Shown: piece after piece, positions 8,753 through 18,998 of the stretch
Position numbering within the stretch: the stretch's first letter is position 1
Layout of the letters: each line of letters opens with the position of its first letter
Source: Gemmataceae bacterium
GTDB lineage: Bacteria; Planctomycetota; Planctomycetia; Gemmatales; Gemmataceae
DNA: 64,000 nt
Direction of reading: 5' to 3'
Assembly: GCA_009691845.1 (NCBI GenBank)
Contig: SIAJ01000012.1
Span: forward strand, 34,314-98,313
The notes under the pieces: generated by a model
What the model was told of the DNA's origin: nothing
Seen by the model: the letters and a program-made list of their open reading frames with translations, nothing else
Database searches by the model: none
Translations under genes and position numbers: made by a program

Positions 8753-10702
8753 CTATTCCTCATCCTCCCGCAACTTCGCCAGCACGCCGACATCTTCCAG
8801 CGTCGTCGTATCCGAGGTGGTCGCTCGGCCTGCCGCAATATCTCGAAGTAATCGCCGCATGATTTTGCCCGAACGTGTCTTGGGTAGCGTCGGCGTGAAG
8901 CGAATATCATCCGGGCGGGCCAATGCGCCGATCTCCCTCGTCACATGATCGCGGAGTTCCTTCTTTAACTCGTCCGTGCCTTCGATACCGCCCTTTAATG
9001 TGACAAACGCGGCAATGCCCTCGCCCTTGATGTCGTCGGGCCTGCCCACGACCGCGGCCTCTGCCACTTTTGCGTGACCCACTAACGCGCTTTCGACCTC
9101 CATCGTGCTCAAGCGATGGCCGGAAACGTTCAACACATCGTCCACACGGCCCATGATCCAGAAGTAGCCGTCGCTATCACATCTCGCACCGTCAGCAGTA
9201 AAGTAGTTGCCTGGCACCTGGCTCCAGTATTGCTCCTGGTAACGACTGTCGTCGTTGAAGATCGTTCGCAACATTGCCGGCCAGGGCTTGCGGACGACGA
9301 GGAATCCCCCTTCGTTCGGCTTCACCGTATTGCCGGCCTTATCGACGACCTCAGCAACGATGCCGGGAAACGCTCGCGTGGCACTGCCGGGCTTGGTTGC
9401 AATCGCACCAGGCAACGGCGAGATCATGATCGCACCGGTTTCCGTTTGCCACCACGTATCCACGATCGGGCATTTCTTGTTGCCGATCACTTCGTGATAC
9501 CACATCCACGCTTCAGGATTGATTGGCTCGCCGACAGAACCGAGTAGCCGCAACGAGGACAGATCGCGCCCCTTCGGCCACTGATCGCCCCACTTGATAA
9601 ACGCCCGGATGGCCGTTGGGGCCGTGTAGAACACGTTCACGCCGTATTTTTCGATGATCGCCCAGAACCGGTCCTGCTTCGGATAGTCGGGGGCACCTTC
9701 GTACATCACAACTGTGCTGCCGTTCGCCAGTGGGCCATAAACGATATACGTGTGTCCCGTCACCCAGCCGACGTCTGCCGTACACCAGTAAACGTCTTCT
9801 TCCTTGCTGTCGAAGACCCACTCGTGCGTGAGGGCGGCCCCAAGCAGGTAGCCCGCGGTTGAATGCTGAATGCCTTTCGGCTTGCCCGTCGAACCCGAGG
9901 TGTAAAGCACGAAGAGGGGATGTTCACTGTCGAGTTCCTCGGCCGGACAATCCGGGGAGGCATCGTTCATCAGCTCGTGCCACCAGAAATCGCGGCCCGC
10001 CTTCATGTCCACGGCCTGGTTGCAACGATTGAAGACCACGCACTTCTCGACCGTCGGCGACTTCAGAAGTGCCGCATCGACGTTGGCCTTGAGTGGCACG
10101 ACCTTGCCACGCCGCCAGCCGCCGTCGGCCGTGATGACAAGTTTGGATTTCGCGTCGTTATTGCGGTCGGCCACAGCCTCCGCCGAGAAGCCTCCGAAAA
10201 CGACTGAGTGCGTTGCTCCGATACGGGCACAAGCCAGCATCGCAATCGCCGCTTCCGGAACCATCGGCATGTAGATGGTGACGCGATCGCCTTTCACCAC
10301 GCCGAGCTTTTTCAGTGCGTTCGCGAATTTGCACGTCTCGCGATGAAGCTGGTGATAGGTCAGCACACGCGAATCGCCGGGCTCCCCTTCCCAGATGATG
10401 GCGGCCTTGTTCTTGCGTGGCCCGGCAAGATGCCGATCGAGGCAGTTAAAGCTTGCGTTGGTCGTTCCGCCCACAAACCATTCGCAGCGCGGCGGCTTCC
10501 AGTCGAGCACGCGATCCCACGGCTTGAACCAGTGTAACTTGCGTTTCGCCTGCTCGGCCCAGAACCCCTCAGGATCGTCCTTGCCGCGTTTGTAGAGTGC
10601 CTCGTAATCGGGAAGTGAAGGCACATGAGCCGCAGCAGCAAATTCGGCAGACGGCGGAAAGACGCGTGTTTCCTTGAGAACGCTTTCAATGGGAGAGGAC
10701 AT
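8753..10702 (-). CDS. acs: Acetyl-CoA synthetase (AMP-forming)
   Basis: A 649-residue enzyme, the usual length, converting acetate, ATP and CoA to acetyl-CoA via acetyl-AMP. The adenylate-forming motif [11 protein letters not shown], the aromatic DTWWQTETG motif and the C-terminal [11 protein letters not shown] motif with the catalytic (acetylatable) lysine at about residue 613 are all intact. The N-terminal region [15 protein letters not shown] is typical of acetate-specific members. It is monocistronic; the gene upstream is a pirin. I see no acetyltransferase gene next to it. The stop codon is TAG. Confidence 0.96.
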   Translation of the reverse strand: MSSPIESVLKETRVFPPSAEFAAAAHVPSLPDYEALYKRGKDDPEGFWAEQAKRKLHWFKPWDRVLDWKPPRCEWFVGGTTNASFNCLDRHLAGPRKNKAAIIWEGEPGDSRVLTYHQLHRETCKFANALKKLGVVKGDRVTIYMPMVPEAAIAMLACARIGATHSVVFGGFSAEAVADRNNDAKSKLVITADGGWRRGKVVPLKANVDAALLKSPTVEKCVVFNRCNQAVDMKAGRDFWWHELMNDASPDCPAEELDSEHPLFVLYTSGSTGKPKGIQHSTAGYLLGAALTHEWVFDSKEEDVYWCTADVGWVTGHTYIVYGPLANGSTVVMYEGAPDYPKQDRFWAIIEKYGVNVFYTAPTAIRAFIKWGDQWPKGRDLSSLRLLGSVGEPINPEAWMWYHEVIGNKKCPIVDTWWQTETGAIMISPLPGAIATKPGSATRAFPGIVAEVVDKAGNTVKPNEGGFLVVRKPWPAMLRTIFNDDSRYQEQYWSQVPGNYFTADGARCDSDGYFWIMGRVDDVLNVSGHRLSTMEVESALVGHAKVAEAAVVGRPDDIKGEGIAAFVTLKGGIEGTDELKKELRDHVTREIGALARPDDIRFTPTLPKTRSGKIMRRLLRDIAAGRATTSDTTTLEDVGVLAKLREDEE

Positions 10703-10772
10703 CTCGGCTCCTGAGGTTCCGTAACTGGGAATTATTCAGGATATTGACGTAAAGGTTAGCGGAGCGGCCGAA

Positions 10773-11471
10773 TTACACCACATCAAACACCAACGATTCC
10801 CCTTCCTCGACACCAACCAACTCCAATTCCGTCTCATCCGTGATCGCCGCACCGTCGCCGGTCTTCAACGTCTTGCCATTCAGCGTGACGCTGCCGGTTG
10901 CCACCTGCACCCAGGCGGCTCGTCCCCTGGCCAGCGTGTGCTTCACACTTTGCCCTGGCGAGAGGGCAGTCGCATACAAGCTGGCATCCTGGTGAAAACT
11001 CAGCGAGCCATCTCGGCCATCCTGGCTGGCCACGAGCTTCAACTGTCCCTTTCGCTCGGCCGCCGGATAATTCGTCTGAGCGTAGCCGGGCTTCAGACCT
11101 CGCTTGTCCGGGAAGATCCAAATTTGCAGCAAATGCACCGGTTCGGTCTTCGAGGCATTGAACTCGCTGTGTTGAATGCCCGTGCCGGCAGTCATGCGTT
11201 GCAAATCGCCTGCACGAATCACGGAGCCGGTCCCCAGGCTATCCTTGTGCTCCAACGCACCCGAAAGAACCCAGGTGATGATTTCCATGTCGCGATGCGG
11301 ATGTGTGGGAAACCCACCGCCCCCCGCGATCTCGTCGTCGTTAATCACCCGTACGGAATGAAATCCCATGTGGTTGAAATCCTGATACTCGCCAAATGAG
11401 AACGTGTGCGAACTCTTCAGCCAACCAAAGTCAACCTGGCCGCGCTCAGCAGCCGGTCGGATGGTAATCAT
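10773..11471 (-). CDS. Pirin family protein (cupin, possible quercetinase)
   Basis: A 232-residue protein. I chose the ATG at 11471 because it follows an excellent AAGGAGAT site and starts MITIRPAAERGQVDFGW, the usual pirin N-terminus; the longer frame begins in noncoding sequence. The first cupin domain has the metal-ligand pattern FPTHPHRDMEI and later TGIQHSEFN, which supply the His residues of the Fe site. Bacterial pirins act as quercetin 2,3-dioxygenases or redox sensors; which applies here is open. It lies 70 bp upstream of acs on the same strand. Confidence 0.92.
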   Translation of the reverse strand: MITIRPAAERGQVDFGWLKSSHTFSFGEYQDFNHMGFHSVRVINDDEIAGGGGFPTHPHRDMEIITWVLSGALEHKDSLGTGSVIRAGDLQRMTAGTGIQHSEFNASKTEPVHLLQIWIFPDKRGLKPGYAQTNYPAAERKGQLKLVASQDGRDGSLSFHQDASLYATALSPGQSVKHTLARGRAAWVQVATGSVTLNGKTLKTGDGAAITDETELELVGVEEGESLVFDVV

Positions 11472-11617
11472 GTTCCATCTCCTTTCGCTCTCTCGGATGC
11501 GGGAGAAGAGAATCGGATTCAAGACGGTACTGCGATGAACATGTGTCACGAAAAGCACTTGTACTTATGGAACGAGTTCCCGACCTTACCCAGGCGGGAT
11601 GGAAGCTGCGGGCGGGA

Positions 11618-13114
11618 CTACTCGTACTTGTACTTCACGACCCATGGGTCGCCTGTGCGCTCTTGGAACGTCTTGAGTTTCTCCTGCAGTTCCTTGAGTG
11701 TCGCGGCGTGCTTCGGATTGTCGGCCAGGTTCTTTACCTCGTCAGCATCAGCCGTCAGGTCATAAAGTTCGTAACGAGGCCGCTGGACAAGATCCTTTAC
11801 GAGCCGCTTGCCGTACCGGGCGTCCGCATCCTTCGAGACACTCCGCCAGGTGGCCGACGCTTCCAGGTCCGAGGCGAAAGGGAACGGGAGTTGGTGGGCC
11901 AGGTTCAGGGTCAGCTTGTACCGCGCCGTGCGGATAACACGCATTGGATAGTACATCGTAATTTCGTGGAATGTGTGCGAGGCATAAGCTTCGCCTCTCC
12001 CTGTGGCCTTGGGAGTGTCGAGCACATCGAGAAACGACCGACCGTGGAACTCATAGGGCTTTGTTTTCGCGGCGGTCTTTGCCTTGGGGGCCGGACGGCC
12101 AGGAAGGTCCGGCCCCGGCTGGCCAACGGCTGGAGGCCCGGCCACTTCCTTGACTCCGGCGAATGCCAAAACCGTCGGCGTAAGGTCCACCCACGACACC
12201 ATCGCATCGGTCGCCTTGCCGCGGGTCTTCTGGTCGGGACTGCGGACAATCAGCGGCAGTCTCATGCCGGGCTCGTAGAGCGTTGTCTTCGATCCCGGAA
12301 ACGCCATCCCGTTGTCGGACAGGTACAGGATCAGCGTGTTGTCGTACTCCCCAGACTCCTTCAAGATCTCGATTAACCGGCCGACGCCTTGATCGACGCG
12401 TGACACGGACTGGTAGTACTGGGCGAGTTCGGCACGGCAGGCTGGCGTGTTCGGCAGGAACGGGGGGACGGCTAGTTTCGCCGGGTCGTACGGGACTTCA
12501 GTTACCCCATCGTACTTCGGTCCGTTCCCGAACCGGTCCGGCTTGTGTGGGTCGTCCTCGACCGTGCCTCCACCACGATGCGGGTCGGCTGTGGCGAAGT
12601 ACAGGAAGAACGGACGGTCGTCCTTGGCCGCGATCACGCCACGACACTTCTCGGCCATCGAGATGGAATTTCGGCCACCGCCCTGATTGCCAGTCAGGTA
12701 AGTCTGGAACCGGTAGATCTCCTCCGGGGCGACGTGGAACTTGCCAATCTGAGCGGTTCGATAGCCCGCCCCGGCAAGGATGACCGGCAGGCTCTTGACC
12801 GACGGAAACGAGCTGAAGTGATGGAAGTGGTGCTGGTGGCCATACTGGCCGTTCAAGTGATTGTGCAAACCGCTCAGGATGACCGACCGGCTGGCGCTGC
12901 AACTGGCCGTGGTGCAGAAGGCATACTCGAACCATGTGCCGTCTGACGCGAGTTTATCGAGGTTTGGGGTGTGAACGTCGGCGTTGCCGTAGCACCCGGC
13001 ATCGCGGCCATGATCGTCGGCCACGATCATCACAACGTTCCGCTTACCAGCGGCCGCAGCGGTGGTCGACCCGATGAGTATCAAGCCCACGGCAAATAGA
13101 ATCGGTAATCGCAT
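11618..13114 (-). CDS. Secreted sulfatase, heparan N-sulfatase-like
   Basis: A 498-residue protein with a signal peptide (MRLPILFAVGLILIGSTTAAAAG). The N-terminal metal site VADDHGRDAGCYG is followed by CSASRSVILSGL, in which Cys72 is the residue expected to become formylglycine; the usual Pro of CxPSR is Ala, a variant of the motif. The continuation HNHLNGQYGHQHHFHHF resembles SGSH-type (sulfamidase) enzymes. Such enzymes desulfate polysaccharides outside the cytoplasm and are greatly expanded in Planctomycetes. No anaerobic maturase is nearby. It lies 102 bp downstream of the DUF4380 gene on the same strand. Confidence 0.92.
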   Translation of the reverse strand: MRLPILFAVGLILIGSTTAAAAGKRNVVMIVADDHGRDAGCYGNADVHTPNLDKLASDGTWFEYAFCTTASCSASRSVILSGLHNHLNGQYGHQHHFHHFSSFPSVKSLPVILAGAGYRTAQIGKFHVAPEEIYRFQTYLTGNQGGGRNSISMAEKCRGVIAAKDDRPFFLYFATADPHRGGGTVEDDPHKPDRFGNGPKYDGVTEVPYDPAKLAVPPFLPNTPACRAELAQYYQSVSRVDQGVGRLIEILKESGEYDNTLILYLSDNGMAFPGSKTTLYEPGMRLPLIVRSPDQKTRGKATDAMVSWVDLTPTVLAFAGVKEVAGPPAVGQPGPDLPGRPAPKAKTAAKTKPYEFHGRSFLDVLDTPKATGRGEAYASHTFHEITMYYPMRVIRTARYKLTLNLAHQLPFPFASDLEASATWRSVSKDADARYGKRLVKDLVQRPRYELYDLTADADEVKNLADNPKHAATLKELQEKLKTFQERTGDPWVVKYKYE

Positions 13115-13215
13115 GACAAGTCCCCATCAGTTCCGAGAAGGACTGGATGGCGCGCTATCCAGGTGACACGCTCCGGGTCTCGGTCGAACATCGAGTCGGG
13201 CCGCCCCACGAACTG

Positions 13216-14226
13216 CTACTTCATCTCGCTCGTCTGCTTCGCGACTTGCTCGCGTAGGGCCTTCAGGTCTAAGCGTTGCCCGTCCTTCGGGAACGGGTGC
13301 TTCAACAGCCACCAGTCCTCGGTGAATGCTGCCGACTCGCCAGGCTTCAGGCGTTCGCGTGGGCCGATCGGTTCGAGTTCGATTCTCGCTCCGGTCGGAT
13401 ACCAGACCGAGAGCGTGAGGCCGGCCGCCTCGTTGTAGACGCGGTCGGGGAAAGTCGGGAATCGCTTGACGAACACGGTGTCGTTGGGCAGCACATAGCC
13501 GAGCCAACCGGCATACGTATCGAAGCCGAGTTTCGGCTTCCGTGGTGGGGACAGAATTTCGAGAAACCCGTCGCGATCGCGGATTCGTTCGTCGGTCGCT
13601 TTCACGTTGATGATGGCACTATCTTCGTACATCGCATACTTGCTCGGGAACCGGCTGGGACAGTCGCCAAGCGGAATCACGCAAATGCCACCGCCGGGCG
13701 AAAACGACCGGCCCCAGTGGCACACTACGCGAATCTCCATGGAGATATTGGTCATCGTTTGCTTGCATGATAGGCCCACGAATTTGTCGTGCACGACGAA
13801 GCTGAACTCTCGCACGAGTTGAATCCCGCCGTCGTCGCGGGGGCTCGTTAGCTTCGCAGACTTCGTCTTGGTGATCTCGCCAGTCCATTCACCGGACCAT
13901 GCTTTCGGGTGCGGCACCACGGTTAACTCCGGCCCGTAGTCGAACCGGCCAGCCGTGATCGGCCCCGGTTTCCCCGGCTGCCAGTTCTTCTCGGCCTCGT
14001 CGAGGTACATGGCATCCACGCCGTCAACCGAGAATTCCAGCACGCGGCCGCCAGCCTGCGGGCAGAGCACGGCCCGCGTCTTCCCGAGTTTGAGTTCGAT
14101 TGCCTGGGTGTAGCCGTGAAAGGGGACGACACGCGCGGATGGCTCTTCGGCGGACAAATTTCCGACTAACCACCACATGGTGGAGAACGAAGCGAGCAGT
14201 AGCAATCTCGCGGAGGCAAGTGTCAT
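13216..14226 (-). CDS. DUF4380-type secreted protein, sugar-mutarotase-like fold
   Basis: A 336-residue protein with a hydrophobic N-terminus ending near LSAEE. The body is beta-rich (GYTQAIELKLGKTRAVLCPQAGGRVLEF, FDYGPELTVVPHP), as in DUF4380 proteins related to galactose-mutarotase beta-sandwiches. The biochemical role is not established. Its ATG overlaps the stop of the LarA-like gene by 4 bp (ATGA), which strongly suggests translational coupling and a joint role, perhaps in handling a sugar acid. I see no catalytic residues that would fix the function. Confidence 0.7.
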   Translation of the reverse strand: MTLASARLLLLASFSTMWWLVGNLSAEEPSARVVPFHGYTQAIELKLGKTRAVLCPQAGGRVLEFSVDGVDAMYLDEAEKNWQPGKPGPITAGRFDYGPELTVVPHPKAWSGEWTGEITKTKSAKLTSPRDDGGIQLVREFSFVVHDKFVGLSCKQTMTNISMEIRVVCHWGRSFSPGGGICVIPLGDCPSRFPSKYAMYEDSAIINVKATDERIRDRDGFLEILSPPRKPKLGFDTYAGWLGYVLPNDTVFVKRFPTFPDRVYNEAAGLTLSVWYPTGARIELEPIGPRERLKPGESAAFTEDWWLLKHPFPKDGQRLDLKALREQVAKQTSEMK

Positions 14227-15479
14227 GAAGTCGCTCCTGTAGTGAGTTCCGGCAAATTGCCCTGAGCATCAAAACTCCAGCTAACCGGCCCGAGGCTCTC
14301 AAACTTCGTCGTCGGCTTGAGTTCATGGAAGCACGGCTCCGAGACTTCGACGTATTCGAGTTCGAGCGTGTTCTTGATGCGGATAATCCGGGCGTTCTGC
14401 GGCTCGCGCAGTCCTAGGATGCTGAGCGCCGCTTCAATCGCCTGTCGATCGTCATCATACCGCACAGGCAGATTGGCCCCCGACGCGAAGCCGGACGTCA
14501 CGCAGTTGACTCGCGTGTCAGCGTAGTTCATGCTTTCGATCAAGCGAGTAGTCGTGAAGTCCGCGAAGCCAATGCCGGCCGCATTCCCATGCGTGTGCTT
14601 CGACAGGCCACGCACGAAGATAAATCGCATGTCCGGCTGGTTCTCCAACGTGTCGGTTCGCATCGCCCGCTTGCGCCCGGTGACGTTTGTGTCGAGGCCG
14701 GAACCGCTGATTTCCTTGCCGATTTCGTCGATGATGAGCAAGTCCGCTTGCCCGAACGGCAGCCGGGCCAGCCATTCCTTGGCCTGGATCAGCAGCCTCT
14801 CTTCCACCGATTCAAAATCAGCGGGCAGGGCCGACTCGATGCGAGCGGTCTGCTCGTAACCGTTTTCAACCGTGGCCAGCCCGAACGCGATCGGTGCATT
14901 CTGTCGAATCGTCCTGCCGACGGAACGAACGACGGGGTCGTAAGAGTGATCGAGGAAAACGCGATGATACCACGCAGCCCCCTCGCGCTTGCCCAGGCCG
15001 ATCGCCATCATCTTCAGCCAGCCACTCTCAATCGGCCCACTGTAATTGGTGTGCGGCTTGATGCGGGCGACGACACCGATGTGATCTGCGTTGGCCGCGT
15101 GTTTGTCGAGATACACGGGCCAATCTTGCGGAGTTCGGCCAATCTCGACGACCTCCATCGAACTGCGAATCGGCGCGCCGATGAACTCCTCCGTGATACC
15201 GTAACTTTCGAGAACCTTCCGCTGCCCCTCGGCCGTACTCCCGCCATGCGTGCCCATGGATGGCACGATGAACGGCTGAGCACCCAAGCCGCGGAGATAG
15301 TGGACCGTACTCTTGAGGATGACGGGGATGTTGGCGATACCACGACTGCCGGCAGTCAGAGCAACCGTTTGGCCAGGGCGAATGCGTGTACCAAGTTCAC
15401 GTTTCGCCAGGGCGTCATGAACGGCAGCAGGAACATCGTCGATGCGAGGTCCGGAGAACGATTGGCGAATCCGGAACAT
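14223..15479 (-). CDS. LarA-like (lactate racemase domain) protein
   Basis: A 418-residue protein from the ATG at 15479 (MFRIRQSFSGPRIDDVP); the upstream extension to 15554 belongs to a glycosidase remnant in another frame. The N-terminal domain has VALTAGSRGIANIP and VPSMGTHGGSTAEGQ, the nucleotide and substrate region of the LarA/DUF2088 family, and ARIKPHTNYSGPIESGW further on. True LarA uses a nickel-pincer cofactor; the larB/C/E maturation genes are not in the window, so racemase activity toward lactate should not be assumed. It overlaps the DUF4380 gene by 4 bp. Confidence 0.75.
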   Translation of the reverse strand: MFRIRQSFSGPRIDDVPAAVHDALAKRELGTRIRPGQTVALTAGSRGIANIPVILKSTVHYLRGLGAQPFIVPSMGTHGGSTAEGQRKVLESYGITEEFIGAPIRSSMEVVEIGRTPQDWPVYLDKHAANADHIGVVARIKPHTNYSGPIESGWLKMMAIGLGKREGAAWYHRVFLDHSYDPVVRSVGRTIRQNAPIAFGLATVENGYEQTARIESALPADFESVEERLLIQAKEWLARLPFGQADLLIIDEIGKEISGSGLDTNVTGRKRAMRTDTLENQPDMRFIFVRGLSKHTHGNAAGIGFADFTTTRLIESMNYADTRVNCVTSGFASGANLPVRYDDDRQAIEAALSILGLREPQNARIIRIKNTLELEYVEVSEPCFHELKPTTKFESLGPVSWSFDAQGNLPELTTGATS

Positions 15480-15960
15480 GCTGGGAAGCAACACGGTATA
15501 ACTCTCGATCGGTAATGCGATATATCGGAATACTTTCAGCGAGACCCAGGCCATTCCACTTCGCCGTGCCGATGGCGAAATAAAAACTGCTCGACGGGGG
15601 CTGCTTGCGACCGACGTACCAAACCCGAAAGCTGCCCTCCGGTAACTGCATCAGCGCGTGGCTGGTCGTGAAGATCGACTCCCAGTCATGCTTCGGCTCG
15701 GGACGAAACACCGGATTGTCGGCGTGCTTGGTCCAGGCGTGACTATCGTTGCTCACTGCGTAGCCGAGTGCCGTGCGATTGTCGTCGTTCCAGTAGCAGC
15801 CGTACAGCATGATATAGACGCCGTCGGACTTGATTACCAGCGGATAGACCTGATCCTTCACTTCCTACTTCTGATCCATGACGACGCACGGCTGCTCGCC
15901 AATGGTCCCTTTCGTGGCGACGAGATTCCGATCTGGTTGTGAAGCTGATCGAGATCGGAA
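15415..15960 (-). pseudogene. Glycosidase (five-bladed propeller, GH32/43/130-like) remnant
   Basis: The reverse strand encodes GTIGEQPCVVMDQK, then an in-frame TAG, then EVKDQVYPLVIKSDGVYIM, LYGCYWNDDNRTALGYAVSN, HAWTKHADNPVFRPEP and YFAIGTAKWNG. This is the C-terminal blade pattern of predicted beta-propeller glycosidases (GYAVS-D-HWTK, NPVF). The N-terminal two thirds are missing, and the 3' end runs in another frame into the LarA-like gene. No ribosome-binding site restores it. I read it as a dead fragment. Family identity is by motif only. Confidence 0.65.
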
Positions 15961-16008
15961 TCTTGAGCCACGGAAAGAGTGAACACAGGAACGTGATTCG
16001 TTGAAATG

Positions 16009-16106
16009 TCGCCCTCTCGCTCCGCAAGAGGGAGGCGAGACACTTCAAGTACCAGAGGCCCGCACCACGGCCAGCCTCGCTTCCCTCTCGCGGAGCGAGA
16101 GGGCTA
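16009..16106. repeat. Large imperfect inverted repeat, CTCGCTCCGCGAG family
   Basis: The arms at about 16009-16039 and 16074-16106 are near-complementary (CGCCCTCTCGCTCCGC against GCGGAGCGAGAGGGC), separated by about 35 bp. The core recurs in shorter form upstream of deoA (21071-21105). It lies in the gene-poor stretch between the glycosidase remnant and the kinase. Confidence 0.65.
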
Positions 16107-16237
16107 CACAGAATTTCGGCCCGGGGAGGTGAACGGTCGAACCGGGGCACCACGGCGACCGCGATCGGCGAGACCGTCTTCTAGGGCTCGACTACTTACG
16201 TTCGGATAGGACCCCAGGCCTGCGGCCGGATTGTTCT

Positions 16238-16305
16238 CCAAAGTAGTAGGCACACTCCGTGTGCCGTTAGACACAACGGCACACGGAGTGTGCCTACTAC
16301 TTTGG
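16238..16305. repeat. Perfect 31-bp inverted repeat, CACACTCCGTGTGC family
   Basis: The left arm 16238-16268 and right arm 16275-16305 are perfect reverse complements around a 6-nt loop. The core CACACTCCGTGTGC and the flank AGTAGTAGG recur at 51862-51920 (both arms) and 43562-43588 (one arm). No gene lies inside. It could be a MITE-like or REP-like element, or a strong transcription terminator. Confidence 0.9.
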
Positions 16306-16784
16306 CCGACCGGACGAACATCATTGACCATTTGGACCATCGCCCACCCGATGTAGACCGACGACCAAGTGCAGACTAACTGTACCGACGCGATCGAGGG
16401 AAGTCGCCCCGAATGCACGCAGGTCTCGATTCTTCCGGCATTCCCCTTCTCAAAGTCTTTACCTTTTGGGGGGCGAGTTCGCCGTTTTGCTTGACCGACT
16501 CGTCGTCACGGAAAGGTTTTTCAAGTGCGAATGGGGCCTGACCTCGCAAAGCTGTTTGGTGCCACTCGGAGAACCCGAGTGCGATGCCGTAGCGTAAAAT
16601 CGGAGCCTGGCCAACGAGGTTGATCCATAACAACGACACACGACGTTAGTCCCTTCGGACTAATCGCCGCGGACGGAATCATTATTTCTTCTCCCGTGGA
16701 TGGGGCCAGAAAGCGGTTCGGCTCGATCCAGTTGCCTGTCCGTCACGGTTCAGCCACAGGACTCGGCTCGCATTCGTGAGTGCC

Positions 16785-18998
16785 TTATAGGGACTTGAGG
16801 ATCGCCTGAAATCGCGGATGGCTGTGCAACGCATTCAAGTCGGAGTCGTGCTGGACCCACTTTTTGTGGGCGTAGCTGTGTTTGAGAGCACTTTCCAGAC
16901 AATCAAGCCCCTTTTCGATCTGACTTTGTAGTGCATAAACACAGGCAACATTGTACAGCGTCACGGGTTCTTCAGGGTCCATCGCCAGAGCACGGCCCGC
17001 CCATTCGAGGCCCCGTTCCGTCTCCCCGGACATACACAGGACCACGGCACCCAGATACAGGGCACGAGCATCGTCCCGATGAAGTTCCAGATGCTGGGAG
17101 ATCACATCCGTCGCACGTCGGCACGCGACCTGGGCGTCCGCCGCTCGGCCCAGGCCGCTGTAAATCGACACGAGGTGGGTGAGAGCCTGGTAATCGTCAG
17201 GATCCTGCTGACACGCTTGCTCGAATAGGATCGCCGCTTCCACGAGTTTACCCTGGACCAGGCATCTGCGTCCGTAAAAATAACGGGCAGCAAACAGGGT
17301 CGGGTCCAGGCGGATGGCGGTTTGGAACTCCCGTTCCGCCTCGGCAAAATTTTTCACGAGCGCGATGGCCATGCCACGCGCGACATGGGCCTCGGCCAGT
17401 TCCGCATCCAGTTCCAAGGCTTTGCGGCTCAGTTCGTCGGCCAGTTGGACGTTAACCGTACTGCGATCCCAGTTTTGGAACAACAGCGAATGGCAATCCG
17501 CGATGCCAGCGTAGGCCAGGGCATAGCCTGGATCAATCGCGATGGCCCGAGCAAACATCTCCTGGGCAAACTCAAATGCTTTACGGCGAAACTGATGAAA
17601 GTACTGCCGTCCGCGCAGGTAGCATTCATAGGCCTTGACATCGGTGGTCGTCGTCTTCTCAATGGCCCGTTTGTCCTTCTCGCTCAGGATCACCTGCAAC
17701 GCTTTGGCGATGCTGAGAGCAATCTCGTCCTGGATGGCGAAGACGTCTTCCAGTTCGCGGTTGTAAGTCTCGGACCAGAGTTGATATCCGTCGGTGACGT
17801 TCACGAGTTGGGCACTGATACGCAAACGGGCGCCGGACTTGCGGACACTTCCTTCAAGGACCGTAAGCACATTAAGTTGCTCGCCGATCTTGCGAAAATC
17901 CTCATTCTTGCCTTTGAAGGCGAATGCCGATGTCCGCGACGTGACGCGCAAGCCCTCCACCTTGGCCAGAACATTGATGAGTTCTTCGGCGAGGCCGTCG
18001 CTGAAGAACTCATTCTCCGCGTCGGAACTCATGTTTCGGAACGGCAGAACCGCAAGCGACGGAGCGAGGGTTGGCTGTGCGGGCGGGTGGGACACTCCCA
18101 AATATACAGCCGTTTCAAGTTGTGGCTGAGTTCGGGTTGTCGCGGTCAGGGCGTGTTGGCCCAGACCCCGGAGGGCCTGGGCGAGTTCGTGGGCGTACTG
18201 AAAGCAGCGAGCGGGGTCCTTCTCGAGGCAGCGGCTGATCACGCGGTCCAACTTGGCCGGGCGATCCCGACCCGTCTGACTGAGTGCAGGAACCGGGTCG
18301 TTGAGAATTGCAGCCATCGTATCGGCAGTTGACTGACCGAGGAACGGACGACGGCCCACGAGCATTTCGTACAACACGCAGCCAAACGCAAACAGATCGC
18401 TCCGGGCATCTGCCGAGTGCCCACGCACCTGCTCCGGAGACATGTACGCCACGGTGCCCAGTAGCAGACCCGGTTGGGTCTCCAGCATCGGAAACCCGGC
18501 TTGTGGGGTCGCGTTCTGGGACTCCAGACGCGCGAGGCCGAAGTCAAGAATCTTCACCACGCCGTCCGTCGTGAGAAAGATGTTTTCTGGTTTGATATCG
18601 CGGTGGACGATCCCCTTGGAGTGTGCAACGGCCAGGCCATCGGCAATGGCCGTGGCAATTTCCACGGCTTTACGCTACTCCATGATCCCTTGTTTCATCC
18701 GGCTACCGAGGGTCTGGCCCTCCAGCAGTTCCATGACCGCAAACGTGACGCCCTAGTCCGTGCCGATGTCGTAGATGGCGAGAATATTTGGATGGGACAA
18801 GGCCGCAACCGCTCGAACCTCGCGGTAAAAGCGAGCCAGGGCACTCGCGTCCTGGGAGAACCGCGCGGGCAGCACTTTAACAGCCACGTCACGTTCCAGT
18901 CGTGCGTCCCTGGCTCGATAGACCTCGCCCATTCCTCCTGCGCCGAGCGAGGCCAAGATCTGATACGGGCCGAAGTGGCCATGAATTGCGAGGCTCAT
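16785..18998 (-). pseudogene. Ser/Thr protein kinase with TolB-like and TPR domains, two in-frame TAG codons
   Basis: From the ATG at 18998 one frame of 738 codons runs to 16785, but codons 82 (18753-18755) and 108 (18675-18677) are TAG. Before the first stop: [11 protein letters not shown] (P-loop) and VAVKVL. After them: [14 protein letters not shown] and YMSPEQVRG, so every kinase motif survives. The kinase is followed by a TolB/FlgO-like domain ([20 protein letters not shown]) and about six TPR units. Such fusions are typical of planctomycete Hanks-type kinases. Either the gene was recently inactivated or a downstream start makes a kinase without its ATP-binding lobe. Other genes here end in TAG, so TAG is a normal stop. 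Confidence 0.8.

Larger units (their letters stand above)
15961..16784. other. Gene-poor stretch with repeats upstream of the glycosidase remnant
   Basis: About 820 bp with no convincing complete gene. It contains the two inverted repeats listed separately and a small hairpin around 16646-16663 (TTAGTCC-CTTC-GGACTAA). A reverse-strand open frame at 16376-16639 reads protein-like segments (NLVGQAPILRYGIALGF, PFALEKPFRDDESVKQNGEL) but has no ribosome-binding site or recognised family; it may be another decayed fragment. Confidence 0.4.

Noticed and set aside
14589..15515. A 308-codon plus-strand frame opposite the LarA-like gene
   Set aside because: Shadow frame of a clear gene with diagnostic motifs.
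16785..18998. Reassigned TAG codon (amber read as sense) to explain the kinase
   Set aside because: trpA, acs and deoA all end in TAG at the correct family lengths, so TAG is a normal stop here.
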